Origin: Comamonadaceae bacterium
Lineage (GTDB): Bacteria > Pseudomonadota > Gammaproteobacteria > Burkholderiales > Burkholderiaceae_C
Direction of reading: 5' to 3'
Length of the DNA stretch: 47,265 nt
Assembly: GCA_947373245.1 (NCBI GenBank)
Contig: CANBWY010000008.1
Location: 1 to 47,265 of the forward strand
A program made the translations under genes and the position numbers. Below the pieces are notes generated by a model, which was given only the letters and a program-made list of their open reading frames with translations, did no database searches and was not told the DNA's origin. Below, in pieces: positions 36,557 through 44,203 of this stretch (within the stretch, counting starts at the first letter, position 1; every line of letters begins with the position of its first letter).

Positions 36557-38122
36557 ATGCAAGCAGTCGAGTCCACCAATGAGGTACCGGACCAACCATC
36601 TATTATTCGAGCAGCCGAATACGTTCGGATGTCGACCGAGCACCAGCAGTACTCAACAGAAAACCAATCCGACAAGATCCGGGAGTACGCTGCTTTTCGT
36701 GGCATCGAAATCGTTCGCACCTATGCTGACTCAGGCAAGAGTGGCTTAAATATTGGTGGTCGCCTGTCTTTGCAGCAGTTGATCAAAGACGTTGAGTCAG
36801 GAGCTGCTGATTTCAATTTAGTCTTGGTCTACGACGTCAGTCGTTGGGGGAGATTTCAAGACGCTGACGAAGCAGCCTATTACGAGTACATTCTCAAACG
36901 CAAAGGCATTCACGTCCAATACGTGGCAGAGCAGTTTGAAAACGACGGCTCCCCTGTCTCCACCATCGTCAAGGGCGTGAAACGGGCCATGGCGGGCGAA
37001 TACAGCCGGGAACTGTCGGCCAAGGTATTTGCGGGCCAATGCCGTCTGATTGAGCTTGGATTTCGCCAAGGCGGCCCAGCTGGATTTGGGCTGCGCCGGG
37101 TATTGATCGATCAGACTGGCTCGGTCAAAGGTGAACTGTCACGGGGTGAGCACAAGAGCCTGCAAACAGATCGGGTAATTTTGATGCCAGGACCTGATCC
37201 GGAGGTTCATGTTGTGAACCAGATCTATCGTTGGTTCACCGATGAAGGCGTGTCGGAATCAGAAATTTCCAAGCGACTCAATGATGATGGCATCAGAACC
37301 GATTTGGATCGCTACTGGACGCGTGCAACGGTACGTGAAGTACTGACCAACGAAAAATACATCGGCAACAACATCTACAACCGAATCTCATTCAAACTCA
37401 AAAAACACCGCATCACAAACCAAGCTGACATGTGGATCAAGAAGGAAGGCGCGTTCGAAGCAATTGTTCCGCCGGACGTGTTCTACATAGCGCAAGGCAT
37501 CGTTCGTGCGAGAGCACACCGTTTCAGCAGTGAGGAGCTGATTGAAAAACTGCGTAACCTGTATCAGCATCGGGGCTTTTTGTCAGGCCTCATCATCGAT
37601 GAAGCCGAAGGCATGCCATCGGCTGCGGCCTACATCCATCGCTTTGGTAGCTTGATTCGAGCCTATGAAGCTGTGGGTTTCACGCCCGACCGTGATTACC
37701 GATTCCTTGAGGTCAATAAATTTCTGCGCAAACTGCACCCTGAAATCATTACTCAGACTGAGCGAGCCATTGCAGACCTCGGAGGCTCGGTCATACGGGA
37801 TCCAGCTACCGACCTCCTCAACGTCAACCGTGAGTTCAGCGTTTCCATAGTACTGGCGCGCTGCCAGACCACGGACAGTGGGCGCTATCGCTGGAAAGTC
37901 CGATTTGACACCAGCCTCTGCCCCGACATCACCGTGGCTTTGCGTTTGGATCAGACCAACCAAACCCCCTTGGATTACTACTTGCTTCCGCGATTGGATT
38001 TTGGTTCGCCACGCATCAATCTGGCTGAGCACAACGGCATTGAATTTGAAAGCTACCGTTTTGACAACTTGGACTACCTTCACGGAATGGCAGAACGCAC
38101 ACGCGTCAGGAGAGCTGCATGA
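36557..38122 (+). CDS. Large serine recombinase
   Basis: 521 residues. The resolvase-type catalytic domain begins EYVRMSTEHQQYSTENQ with the nucleophile Ser26, then YADSGKSGLNIGGR and LVLVYDVSRWGRFQD. A recombinase domain follows (GFRQGGPAGFGLRRVL, then IYRWFTDEGVSESEISKRLNDDGI in part, and NEKYIGNNIYN). The typical zinc ribbon is not evident in the C-terminal region, which may be a variant. It should cut and rejoin DNA as a tetramer to move or invert the element. It overlaps the ParB-like gene by 4 bases (ATGA). Confidence 0.9.
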   Translation: MQAVESTNEVPDQPSIIRAAEYVRMSTEHQQYSTENQSDKIREYAAFRGIEIVRTYADSGKSGLNIGGRLSLQQLIKDVESGAADFNLVLVYDVSRWGRFQDADEAAYYEYILKRKGIHVQYVAEQFENDGSPVSTIVKGVKRAMAGEYSRELSAKVFAGQCRLIELGFRQGGPAGFGLRRVLIDQTGSVKGELSRGEHKSLQTDRVILMPGPDPEVHVVNQIYRWFTDEGVSESEISKRLNDDGIRTDLDRYWTRATVREVLTNEKYIGNNIYNRISFKLKKHRITNQADMWIKKEGAFEAIVPPDVFYIAQGIVRARAHRFSSEELIEKLRNLYQHRGFLSGLIIDEAEGMPSAAAYIHRFGSLIRAYEAVGFTPDRDYRFLEVNKFLRKLHPEIITQTERAIADLGGSVIRDPATDLLNVNREFSVSIVLARCQTTDSGRYRWKVRFDTSLCPDITVALRLDQTNQTPLDYYLLPRLDFGSPRINLAEHNGIEFESYRFDNLDYLHGMAERTRVRRAA

Positions 38123-38703
38123 GCAAAGTACACCCAACAACTGATTTACAGATGATTCCGATCAACAAGATCGAGGTCCTCAACCCGCGTGAGCGTAACG
38201 GCAAAGTTTTTGACGAGATTGTTGGCAACATCAAAGCCATTGGTCTTAAAAAACCGATCACGGTGACACCCCGCACCGATGCAGATGGCAACGAAAAATT
38301 CATGCTTATCTGCGGCGAAGGCCGCCTTAAAGCTCTCAGGTCCTTAGGTGAAATCACCATCCCTGCCATGGTGGTTCATGTCAGTGATGAAGATGCATTC
38401 ATCATGAGCCTTGCCGAGAACATAGCTCGCCGCCAAGGCCGCACCTTAGAGCTTCTATCGGGTATTGCAAAGCTGCGCGATCAAGGCTATGACAAAAAAA
38501 CCATTGGTGAGAAAACAGGACTTAGCAAAGACTACGTCAATGGACTATTGCAATTACTCGATAACGGTGAAGAGCGATTACTCGTCGCTGTGGAAAGCGG
38601 GCGGATTCCTCTCAATGCAGCGTTGGCCATCGCTGGTGCAGGAACTAGTGACAAGGATATTCAAGCAGCGCTGCAAGAAGCTTATGCATATTTACTCCTT
38701 TGA
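38119..38703 (+). CDS. ParB/RepB-like protein, C-terminally truncated
   Basis: 194 residues. The ParB N-terminal nuclease-like domain (NPRERNGKVFDEI, ICGEGRLKALRSLG) is followed by a helix-turn-helix KKTIGEKTGLSKDYVNGLLQLL. Homologues of this recombinase-linked type run to about 300 residues. Here similarity ends at LQEAY and the frame closes with AYLLL, so the last third is missing and the break is near 38690. AGGAG precedes the ATG, which overlaps the recombinase stop. It probably helped the recombinase recognise its site; it may now be inactive. Confidence 0.8.
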   Translation: MSKVHPTTDLQMIPINKIEVLNPRERNGKVFDEIVGNIKAIGLKKPITVTPRTDADGNEKFMLICGEGRLKALRSLGEITIPAMVVHVSDEDAFIMSLAENIARRQGRTLELLSGIAKLRDQGYDKKTIGEKTGLSKDYVNGLLQLLDNGEERLLVAVESGRIPLNAALAIAGAGTSDKDIQAALQEAYAYLLL

Positions 38704-38829
38704 TTTAGTAGAGGGACAACGGCTCTATTTCAGGAAATCAATGGAGAACTGATAAGGAACTGATTGGTGAACTTATGCGAAAACTCCAGTTCGCCATTGG
38801 GGTAGTGCCGGTCTTCCTTTTTAAGAAAG
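38704..38829. other. Junction between the ParB-like remnant and abiE
   Basis: About 126 bases with no convincing gene. A frame entering at +1 relative to the ParB-like gene ends at 38752 (SFDLVEGQRLYFRKSMEN) and is not from ParB. It may be a scrap of the sequence that displaced the 3' part. Confidence 0.4.
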
Positions 38830-38877
38830 TCACATAACGTCGGTATTTATTGACAAATACCGACGTTATGTGATAAT
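38830..38877 (+). promoter_or_regulatory. abiE operator and promoter
   Basis: TCACATAACGTCGGTATTT (38830-38848) and its exact reverse complement (38855-38873) form a 19-bp perfect inverted repeat with a 6-base centre. A sigma-70 promoter is embedded in it: TTGACA at 38850-38855, 16 bases, then GATAAT at 38872-38877. A protein bound here would block RNA polymerase. AbiEi antitoxins of known systems repress their own operon by binding inverted repeats. Confidence 0.8.
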
Positions 38878-38884
38878 TCTTTCC

Positions 38885-39487
38885 ATGACGATCCGCCAAT
38901 CCTCTATAGCTAGTCTGATCAAACGTCGTGCTCTACTGCGCCCAAGTGACGCCGTGGCACGTGGCTATTCACGCGTGTATCTAGCCCGACTAGCCAAGCA
39001 AGGAATCGTTCATCAAGTAAGCCGTGGGCTCTATGCCACACCTCAACGCAAAGAGACTGAGTTCTCAAGCCTCGCGGAAATAACAAGCAAGCACCCTAAA
39101 ACGCTCGTCTGCCTGCTGTCAGCCCTGTCGTTTCACGGACTGACCACACAAGCCCCGCATGAGGTGTGGATTGCCGTGGGCAACAAGGACCGCATTCCGA
39201 AAATGTCTTACCCACCGCTGCATGTCGTTCGCTTCGGTGGGGAAACGATGACTGCCGGAGTCACGAAACAGAAAATTGATGGCGTTGAGATAAAGATCAC
39301 CAGCATTCCCAAAACGATCGCAGATTGCTTTAAATTCAGGAACAAGATTGGGCTGGACGTTGCACTTGAGGCACTAAAGGAAGCTTGGACGTCCAAGCGC
39401 GTGACGATGGATGAGCTTTGGCACTTCAGCAAGCTGTGCCGTGTACAAAATGTAATGCGCCCCTACCTAGAAGCACTTGCCTCATGA
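38885..39487 (+). CDS. abiEi: AbiEi-family antitoxin / transcriptional repressor
   Basis: 200 residues from the ATG at 38885. An N-terminal winged helix (SSIASLIKRRALLRPSDAVARGYSRVYLARL in part) leads into the conserved GIVHQVSRGLYAT. The C-terminal antitoxin domain includes SALSFHGLTTQAP and SIPKTIADCFKFR. In the AbiE type IV system this protein counters AbiEii and represses the operon. The promoter -10 ends 7 bases before the ATG and there is no Shine-Dalgarno site, so the message could be leaderless. The stop overlaps the toxin start by 4 bases (ATGA). Confidence 0.9.
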   Translation: MTIRQSSIASLIKRRALLRPSDAVARGYSRVYLARLAKQGIVHQVSRGLYATPQRKETEFSSLAEITSKHPKTLVCLLSALSFHGLTTQAPHEVWIAVGNKDRIPKMSYPPLHVVRFGGETMTAGVTKQKIDGVEIKITSIPKTIADCFKFRNKIGLDVALEALKEAWTSKRVTMDELWHFSKLCRVQNVMRPYLEALAS

Positions 39488-40317
39488 ACTACTCACCTGC
39501 TGCCGTTCGCGCTCGCTTGCTCGCAAAAGCCAAGGCCGAGAATCAGGACTTTTCGCTTGTTCTAACGCGATATGGGCTTGAGCGCATGCTCTATCGTCTT
39601 AGCGTCTCCACCAACAAGGACAACTTCTTGCTCAAAGGCGCACTGCTCTTTGACATGTGGTTTGATGTCCCGATGAGGCCGACCCGCGACATCGACTTGC
39701 TCGGGTTTGGTCTTGCCGAAGAGCCGCTGGTACTCGCCACATTTCAAGAAATGTGCGGCATTGAATGCGATGACGGAATTCAATTTGACATTGGCAGCAT
39801 CAAGGTTGCTGAAATCAGAAAAGAAGCCAACTACTCCGGCCTGAGAGTTACTTTAATCGGGCACGTTGACTCAGCACGATGCCCCGTTCAAATCGACATA
39901 GGCTACGGGGATGCAGTCACTCCAGCACCTGAACATGCAGACTACCCTGTAATGCTCGAAGGTCTACCCGCACCAAAGTTACGAATCTATCCTAGATACA
40001 CAGTCGTGGCGGAAAAGTATGAAGCGATCGTCTCTTTGGGTATGGTCAATACAAGGCTCAAAGATTACTTTGACATGTGGGTCATCTTTAATTCCGCAGA
40101 GCTTGATTCAGCAGTACTCACTGAAGCCATTGACGCGACGTTCGCACGTCGCAATACACGAACGCCCCAAACCACTCCAGTTGGATTGACGGCAAGCTTT
40201 GGTCAAGATGCGCAAAAAACCAAGCAATGGGAAGCGTTCATCAGGAAAAATCAACTGCATGCACCAGACTTAAACACGGTAGTTAAGTTTCTAAAAAGCA
40301 AACTATCTCCTCTTTGA
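39484..40317 (+). CDS. abiEii: AbiEii-type nucleotidyltransferase toxin
   Basis: 277 residues. The nucleotidyltransferase fold of AbiEii is seen in LLKGALLF at about 49-56 with the catalytic pair D69-x-D71 in RPTRDIDLLG. Later come CPVQIDIGYGD, the Lys in VVAEKYEAIVSLG and the Asp in RLKDYFDMW. Related toxins transfer nucleotides to tRNA or other acceptors and stop growth, giving phage abortive infection. All motifs are intact. It is coupled to abiEi and followed closely by the DUF2971 gene. Confidence 0.9.
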   Translation: MNYSPAAVRARLLAKAKAENQDFSLVLTRYGLERMLYRLSVSTNKDNFLLKGALLFDMWFDVPMRPTRDIDLLGFGLAEEPLVLATFQEMCGIECDDGIQFDIGSIKVAEIRKEANYSGLRVTLIGHVDSARCPVQIDIGYGDAVTPAPEHADYPVMLEGLPAPKLRIYPRYTVVAEKYEAIVSLGMVNTRLKDYFDMWVIFNSAELDSAVLTEAIDATFARRNTRTPQTTPVGLTASFGQDAQKTKQWEAFIRKNQLHAPDLNTVVKFLKSKLSPL

Positions 40318-40352
40318 GGATTCGCTACATATCAAATCGACAAGGTGAATCA

Positions 40353-40992
40353 ATGGCGGCAAGCAAAGTACCCAATTATCTTAGGCGCTATACCGACCTT
40401 CCTGCATTGCTGCACATGCTTTCCACAAGGAAAATTACGCTGCTAGATCCCAAAACTTGGGATGACCGCAACGATGCATATTTCATGTCGCAATACAAAG
40501 CGCGAAAAAAAACTAGCGACGCTACTTGCTCTTTGTTTTTCACAAGTCCCTGAAACATATCACCACTGGCATGTTTTCTCGAAAGGTCCTGCCGGAGTTT
40601 GTATCGTCTTCGATCGTGCAGAGCTTTTGAATGCTCTTAACCAGCAAATCGGCATTTCTGTCGACACAGTCGAATACCTCACATTGAACGAAGCAAAAAA
40701 ACGAGAATTCACCGTTCCCCGTCTTCCCTTTCTCAAGAGATCTGGATTTAAACCAGAGGGCGAATTTCGAGCCATTTATGAATCACAGCACGAAGAATGC
40801 GCAGTCATCGATATACCAATCAATCAATCGTGCATTCGCAGCGTGTCGCTGAGTCCATGGCTAAATTCCAGCTTGTCATCCTCAGCGATTAAAGCGATTC
40901 GCTCGATTGATGGGTTTAAAAAACTACCTGTATCGCGCTCAACCCTCATCTCCAATGAGCAATGGAAAACCTTCGGAACAAACGCCATTTAA
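40353..40992 (+). pseudogene. DUF2971 gene broken by a one-base frameshift
   Basis: The ATG at 40353 opens a frame (VPNYLRRYTDLPALLHMLSTRKITLLDPKTW, in part) that shifts at a run of eight A (40505-40512) and stops at 40553. The second frame continues the homology (ALCFSQVPETYHHWHVFSKGPAGVCIVFD) to 40992. With seven A the two join as one DUF2971 protein of about 212 residues. The cause may be a real mutation, slippage-based expression or a sequencing error in the homopolymer. It starts 36 bases after the toxin gene, so it may be a third member of the abiE transcript. Confidence 0.75.
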
Positions 40993-41000
40993 ACGGCCTA

Positions 41001-41942
41001 TTACCTTAGTGAATACAAACCTAGTCGACGATTTCGGACAACAAGCGTTTCGTAGGCGTGCATGGGTCCTTCGTAGGTAGGGTCTCCCTTGTTCGCAGTT
41101 TTGACCTTGAACACATCAATGAGCTTGTCACTAGACAGATGAGCCTTGCTCATAATCGTCTCAGCTGACTGAGGTTGTCCTCGATACCGCCAGAGCACCT
41201 CAAAGATTGCCGCCTGCGCCGCAGTCAACCGAACGGGCTCACTCGACCAATCTGGCAAATGAACCCATTCAAAGGTTTCAGAAAACGGCCCATGCACCGC
41301 AGCCGATTTGGGCTGTACCGCAAGATTGAGTTCATCGCTCCCCTCACCCACAAGCCGCAGCCCATTCCCGTGAATCGCAAAGCGATCTTCAAGATGCCAC
41401 CAGGTCGCTGTGCCTGCGAGTGGGTCCGATGAGGTTCGACCCAGAGGCCTTGGCGTGATCACCCAACTGTCTGGGCGAGGTGTTTTACCGTGAAACAGAT
41501 GCAACGCGTTCGCCACAACAAGCTCAATGCGTTGCGCCAGCAAAACTGCTCGTTTCTTGTAGACACCGATCTGCCACACCCCTTCGTGAAGTTTTTGCAC
41601 AGCAATGTGCGCAGGTATGTTCAATGCAGCTCGGAGTTTTCTGATCATCCATTCGGTATCAATTGCCCAGTTACGTTGCTCAGATAAATCTACCTTGTAA
41701 GGACCACAGTCTGGGCATTGAACATGCATCTCACCATCGCACCGAAAAACAGGACCTCGATGCAAGCCACAAAACGAACAACTCGCATAACGTGAATCCA
41801 ACGGTCCTGGCACCACCGCCTTAAGCTCGATAAGGATCTTCAGTCCATTAACTTGCGTTTTAGGAATAGAACGCTCGTAGGAATACCCGCCACGGGTCAG
41901 GAGAAACGAAGCCAAAGCCATCGCCTTTTTATTCGCAGGCAT
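41001..41942 (-). CDS. Uncharacterised protein with zinc finger and winged-helix-like end
   Basis: 313 residues, no family recognised. Cys pairs C55-x2-C58 and C76-x2-C79 (with C68 between) form a likely zinc site. The middle (AVQKLHEGVWQIGVYKKRAVLLAQRIELV and TATWWHLEDRFAIHGNGLRLVGEGSDE, in part) is alpha/beta. The last 90 residues (RLTAAQAAIFEVLWRYRGQPQSAETIMSKA then SSDKLIDVFK) resemble a winged helix-turn-helix. It is translated from an ATG behind AAGGAG, 10 bases after the 413-residue gene, and is certainly its operon partner. A DNA-binding sensor is a fair guess, no more. Confidence 0.65.
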   Translation of the reverse strand: MPANKKAMALASFLLTRGGYSYERSIPKTQVNGLKILIELKAVVPGPLDSRYASCSFCGLHRGPVFRCDGEMHVQCPDCGPYKVDLSEQRNWAIDTEWMIRKLRAALNIPAHIAVQKLHEGVWQIGVYKKRAVLLAQRIELVVANALHLFHGKTPRPDSWVITPRPLGRTSSDPLAGTATWWHLEDRFAIHGNGLRLVGEGSDELNLAVQPKSAAVHGPFSETFEWVHLPDWSSEPVRLTAAQAAIFEVLWRYRGQPQSAETIMSKAHLSSDKLIDVFKVKTANKGDPTYEGPMHAYETLVVRNRRLGLYSLR

Positions 41943-41952
41943 CTGAGCTCCT

Positions 41953-43194
41953 TCACTCGAAAAGGCTCATTGGCTGGCTATTCCCCTTTGTCCCCGCTTC
42001 ATGAAAGTTCAGCGCCTGCTTAGGCTCAAGAATTTCGAGATGGACAAGGTAGCCCTCAAGCTGGGTACGCAACTTTTCATCGAACTTGTGCAAGTTCAAA
42101 CGACCCTTGCTCGTCACCTCTACGCTCACGAGTGGGCAACGAGACTTTCCCTGTGCAGGAGCCATGAACAGATTCAGTGTGGCAGCGTGAATCTCCCAGC
42201 CACGACTGAGTGGATTTTCATTCTGAAAATACGCCCCAATCAAATCCGTCACGCATTGGCGATCTGTGGAGCCACTAGCCGAGCATTCAATTTTCAACCG
42301 CTCACAAGGGCTCAACAAATGCAGGCTCTTAACTTGCAAACCCACAAAACCATCCTCGAATGCCTGTGGAATTTGCAACCCTAAGCGAAGCTTTGAGAGA
42401 TCCAACACTGGGCGTTGAATGCGCTGGGCTTCCGCACTGACACCCAACATATGCGCCGCAAAAGCCTCACACAGCATGGCGTGATATTTCGCCCCGCCCC
42501 TGATGATGGTTCGTACAACTCCTGTGATCTGCGAATACTCCAGCACCATGTGAATGTTTGGACTACCCACTCGGCGCTGCAACTGAGAGCCCTCGAACTC
42601 CAGACGCGCAGTAGCGAGATCTTTGGCGTGAATCGTGATCAACTGAGTACCTTGCGAACGATCCAGCACATTGACCACACACACCTCGCCACAACCTAAC
42701 TCGCGTTGGTAGAAGACTTTGATCGCGTCGCAGAAGTCAGTGATCGAACGCTCGTCACGATTGACCTCGCGTCGTAGCCCCAGATCATGCTGTTGGGCCT
42801 GCTGGCTGTGCTGGTCCAAATAATCAATCTCAGCTGCAGCCTCAAACAATGCGGGGTGGTTGACGTAGAGCCAGAACGAGCGATGCAAATCGTTTTTGCA
42901 ACCAATCAGTCCGACTAACTCACTGGGCTTGTCATGGGTTGCTTGAAACATGGCCTGCTTACCCAGTGGGTGTGCAAGTGTTGAACTTGCATGCAAGCCC
43001 GCAATGATGCGGTCACGCTTAACCGTATCTAGGTAGCTCTGGATGAGCTTGACCAGTGTGCGTGACGTGTAAGTGTTGTCTTGCCAGCTCCACCCCTTTG
43101 GCAACGGCAGCGCGTGCCGCTCCAAGAACGTTTTGAGCGTCTCATCAATGGGAAGATTTATCAGAATGTCTGCGTAATTTTGTATTTTGCTCAC
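41953..43194 (-). CDS. Uncharacterised 413-residue protein
   Basis: No family recognised. It is a soluble protein without signal peptide or membrane helix. The first 60 residues are helical; the middle contains a charged helix (QHSQQAQQHDLGLRREVNRDERSITDF in part). Around 240-340 there are alternating strands with Cys at 303, 309 and 317. No nucleotide-binding loop, nuclease or protease motif stands out. The GTG start has AAAGGAG at good spacing, and a near-consensus promoter lies upstream. It is the first gene of the two-gene minus-strand operon and is divergent from the DUF2924/recombinase operon. Confidence 0.6.
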   Translation of the reverse strand: MSKIQNYADILINLPIDETLKTFLERHALPLPKGWSWQDNTYTSRTLVKLIQSYLDTVKRDRIIAGLHASSTLAHPLGKQAMFQATHDKPSELVGLIGCKNDLHRSFWLYVNHPALFEAAAEIDYLDQHSQQAQQHDLGLRREVNRDERSITDFCDAIKVFYQRELGCGEVCVVNVLDRSQGTQLITIHAKDLATARLEFEGSQLQRRVGSPNIHMVLEYSQITGVVRTIIRGGAKYHAMLCEAFAAHMLGVSAEAQRIQRPVLDLSKLRLGLQIPQAFEDGFVGLQVKSLHLLSPCERLKIECSASGSTDRQCVTDLIGAYFQNENPLSRGWEIHAATLNLFMAPAQGKSRCPLVSVEVTSKGRLNLHKFDEKLRTQLEGYLVHLEILEPKQALNFHEAGTKGNSQPMSLFE

Positions 43195-43484
43195 AGTTGT
43201 CTCCTTTAATCGTTTTTATTTCGGCAATGAGGCGTCCCAACTCAGGGCCTTGAGGACTTGAGCTTTGATGGGTAAATGTCAGGTTTGCTGGATAAATATA
43301 CAGCATTTGGTAAATCTGTCAAAACCATCAACAGAGGCCTGATTCCATCAGGCAGGCCTACCCAAAAGCTAACAACCATGCGACCTTAGAAAGAGTTGTC
43401 CCCCTTTGGGCCGCTAAAACACGTTACTTTTTAAGGGGGTCGTTCTTACGATTCATGGACAGTTTTTGCAATAAGTGCCTATCC
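43195..43484. other. Regulatory gap between the two-gene operon and the recombinase operon
   Basis: 290 bases. It holds the minus-strand promoter (see next), a hairpin GCCTGA-TTCCA-TCAGGC (43337-43353) inside a larger AGGCCT dyad, and CCCCCTT (43400-43406)/AAGGGGG (43433-43439), an inverted repeat 46 bases before the recombinase operon start. The latter could be an operator or a recombination site. Confidence 0.5.
43295..43322 (-). promoter_or_regulatory. Near-consensus sigma-70 promoter
   Basis: On the minus strand TTGACA (forward 43317-43322) is followed by a 16-base spacer and TATATT (forward 43295-43300): 6/6 and 5/6 matches. It would produce a leader of about 95 bases before the 413-residue gene. 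Confidence 0.75.
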
Positions 43485-43724
43485 ATGACCCAACCCCAAA
43501 ACCCATCAATAAAAGCCCTCGGCAAGCAGTCTGAGAAAAGTGGCTACCTCTCCCTTCACCAGATCGGTGATCTGGTGGCTCGTGGCGTTGTCAGTCAACA
43601 CGAATTACTGACTAAAACAAATAACAGTCAGGTTTACGCCACTGACAGAGATGAGTTTGTGGACTTCCATGCCTGGCAGAGCGTCAATACGAACCCGTCT
43701 ACAGAACAAGGAGTTCGCCAATGA
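43485..43724 (+). CDS. Small protein leading the DUF2924/recombinase operon
   Basis: 79 residues from the ATG at 43485 (an ATG at 43455 would add ten). The segment KSGYLSLHQIGDLVARGVVSQHELLTK looks like a short helix-turn-helix or MerR/excisionase-like fold, then a charged tail. No family recognised. Its stop overlaps the DUF2924 start by 4 bases. A recombination directionality factor would fit its size and place, but that is a guess. Confidence 0.55.
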   Translation: MTQPQNPSIKALGKQSEKSGYLSLHQIGDLVARGVVSQHELLTKTNNSQVYATDRDEFVDFHAWQSVNTNPSTEQGVRQ

Positions 43725-44203
43725 AGCCACGATCCATCACCCCGCGCGAGCAGCGCAGCATCGACCAACTCAACGCCATTCAAAGCGAGGTCACAGCCTT
43801 GCATGAGATGAAGATGCCTGAGCTTTGGAAACTGTGGGATCACCATTTCCCGCGCAGGCCAATTCACCCCAATCGCAAATTCATGACCTCACGACTGGCA
43901 TACCGGTTGCAGGAGTTGACCTTCGGTAGCCTGTCTCAGTCCACCCGTGATATGTTGGCCAACTACGGTCAACAGTTCTCATCGATCAAGAGCAAAACCC
44001 CAGCCAAAGCAGTGGCCATGCCCGGTGCCACGCTGGTGCGAGAGTTTGATAGCCAAGAGTACCGGGTGCAGGTACTGGCCGATGGCCGCTATGAATACAA
44101 CGGCCAGATTTATCGCAGCCTGTCTGCCATTGCCAAAACCATCACCGGAACCCAGTGGTCCGGCCCGGCCTTCTTTGGCCTCAAGTCCAAGGGGGCTGTA
44201 TGA
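43721..44203 (+). CDS. DUF2924 family protein
   Basis: 160 residues. The hallmark of DUF2924 is present: ALHEMKMPELWKLWDHHF, RPIHPNRKFMTSRLAYRLQELTFGSL, then a C-terminal PGATLVREFDSQEYRVQVLADGRYEYNG and SLSAIAKTITGTQWSGPAFFGL (each quoted in part). The tail resembles a RAMA-like modified-DNA or protein-binding module. DUF2924 proteins are regularly encoded right before serine recombinases. Function unknown, probably a DNA-binding helper. It is coupled on both sides by ATGA overlaps. Confidence 0.88.
   Translation: MKPRSITPREQRSIDQLNAIQSEVTALHEMKMPELWKLWDHHFPRRPIHPNRKFMTSRLAYRLQELTFGSLSQSTRDMLANYGQQFSSIKSKTPAKAVAMPGATLVREFDSQEYRVQVLADGRYEYNGQIYRSLSAIAKTITGTQWSGPAFFGLKSKGAV

Noticed and set aside
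36423-36749. Plus-strand frame overlapping the start of the first serine recombinase
   Set aside because: No homology or ribosome site, and it overlaps the conserved recombinase catalytic region in another frame.
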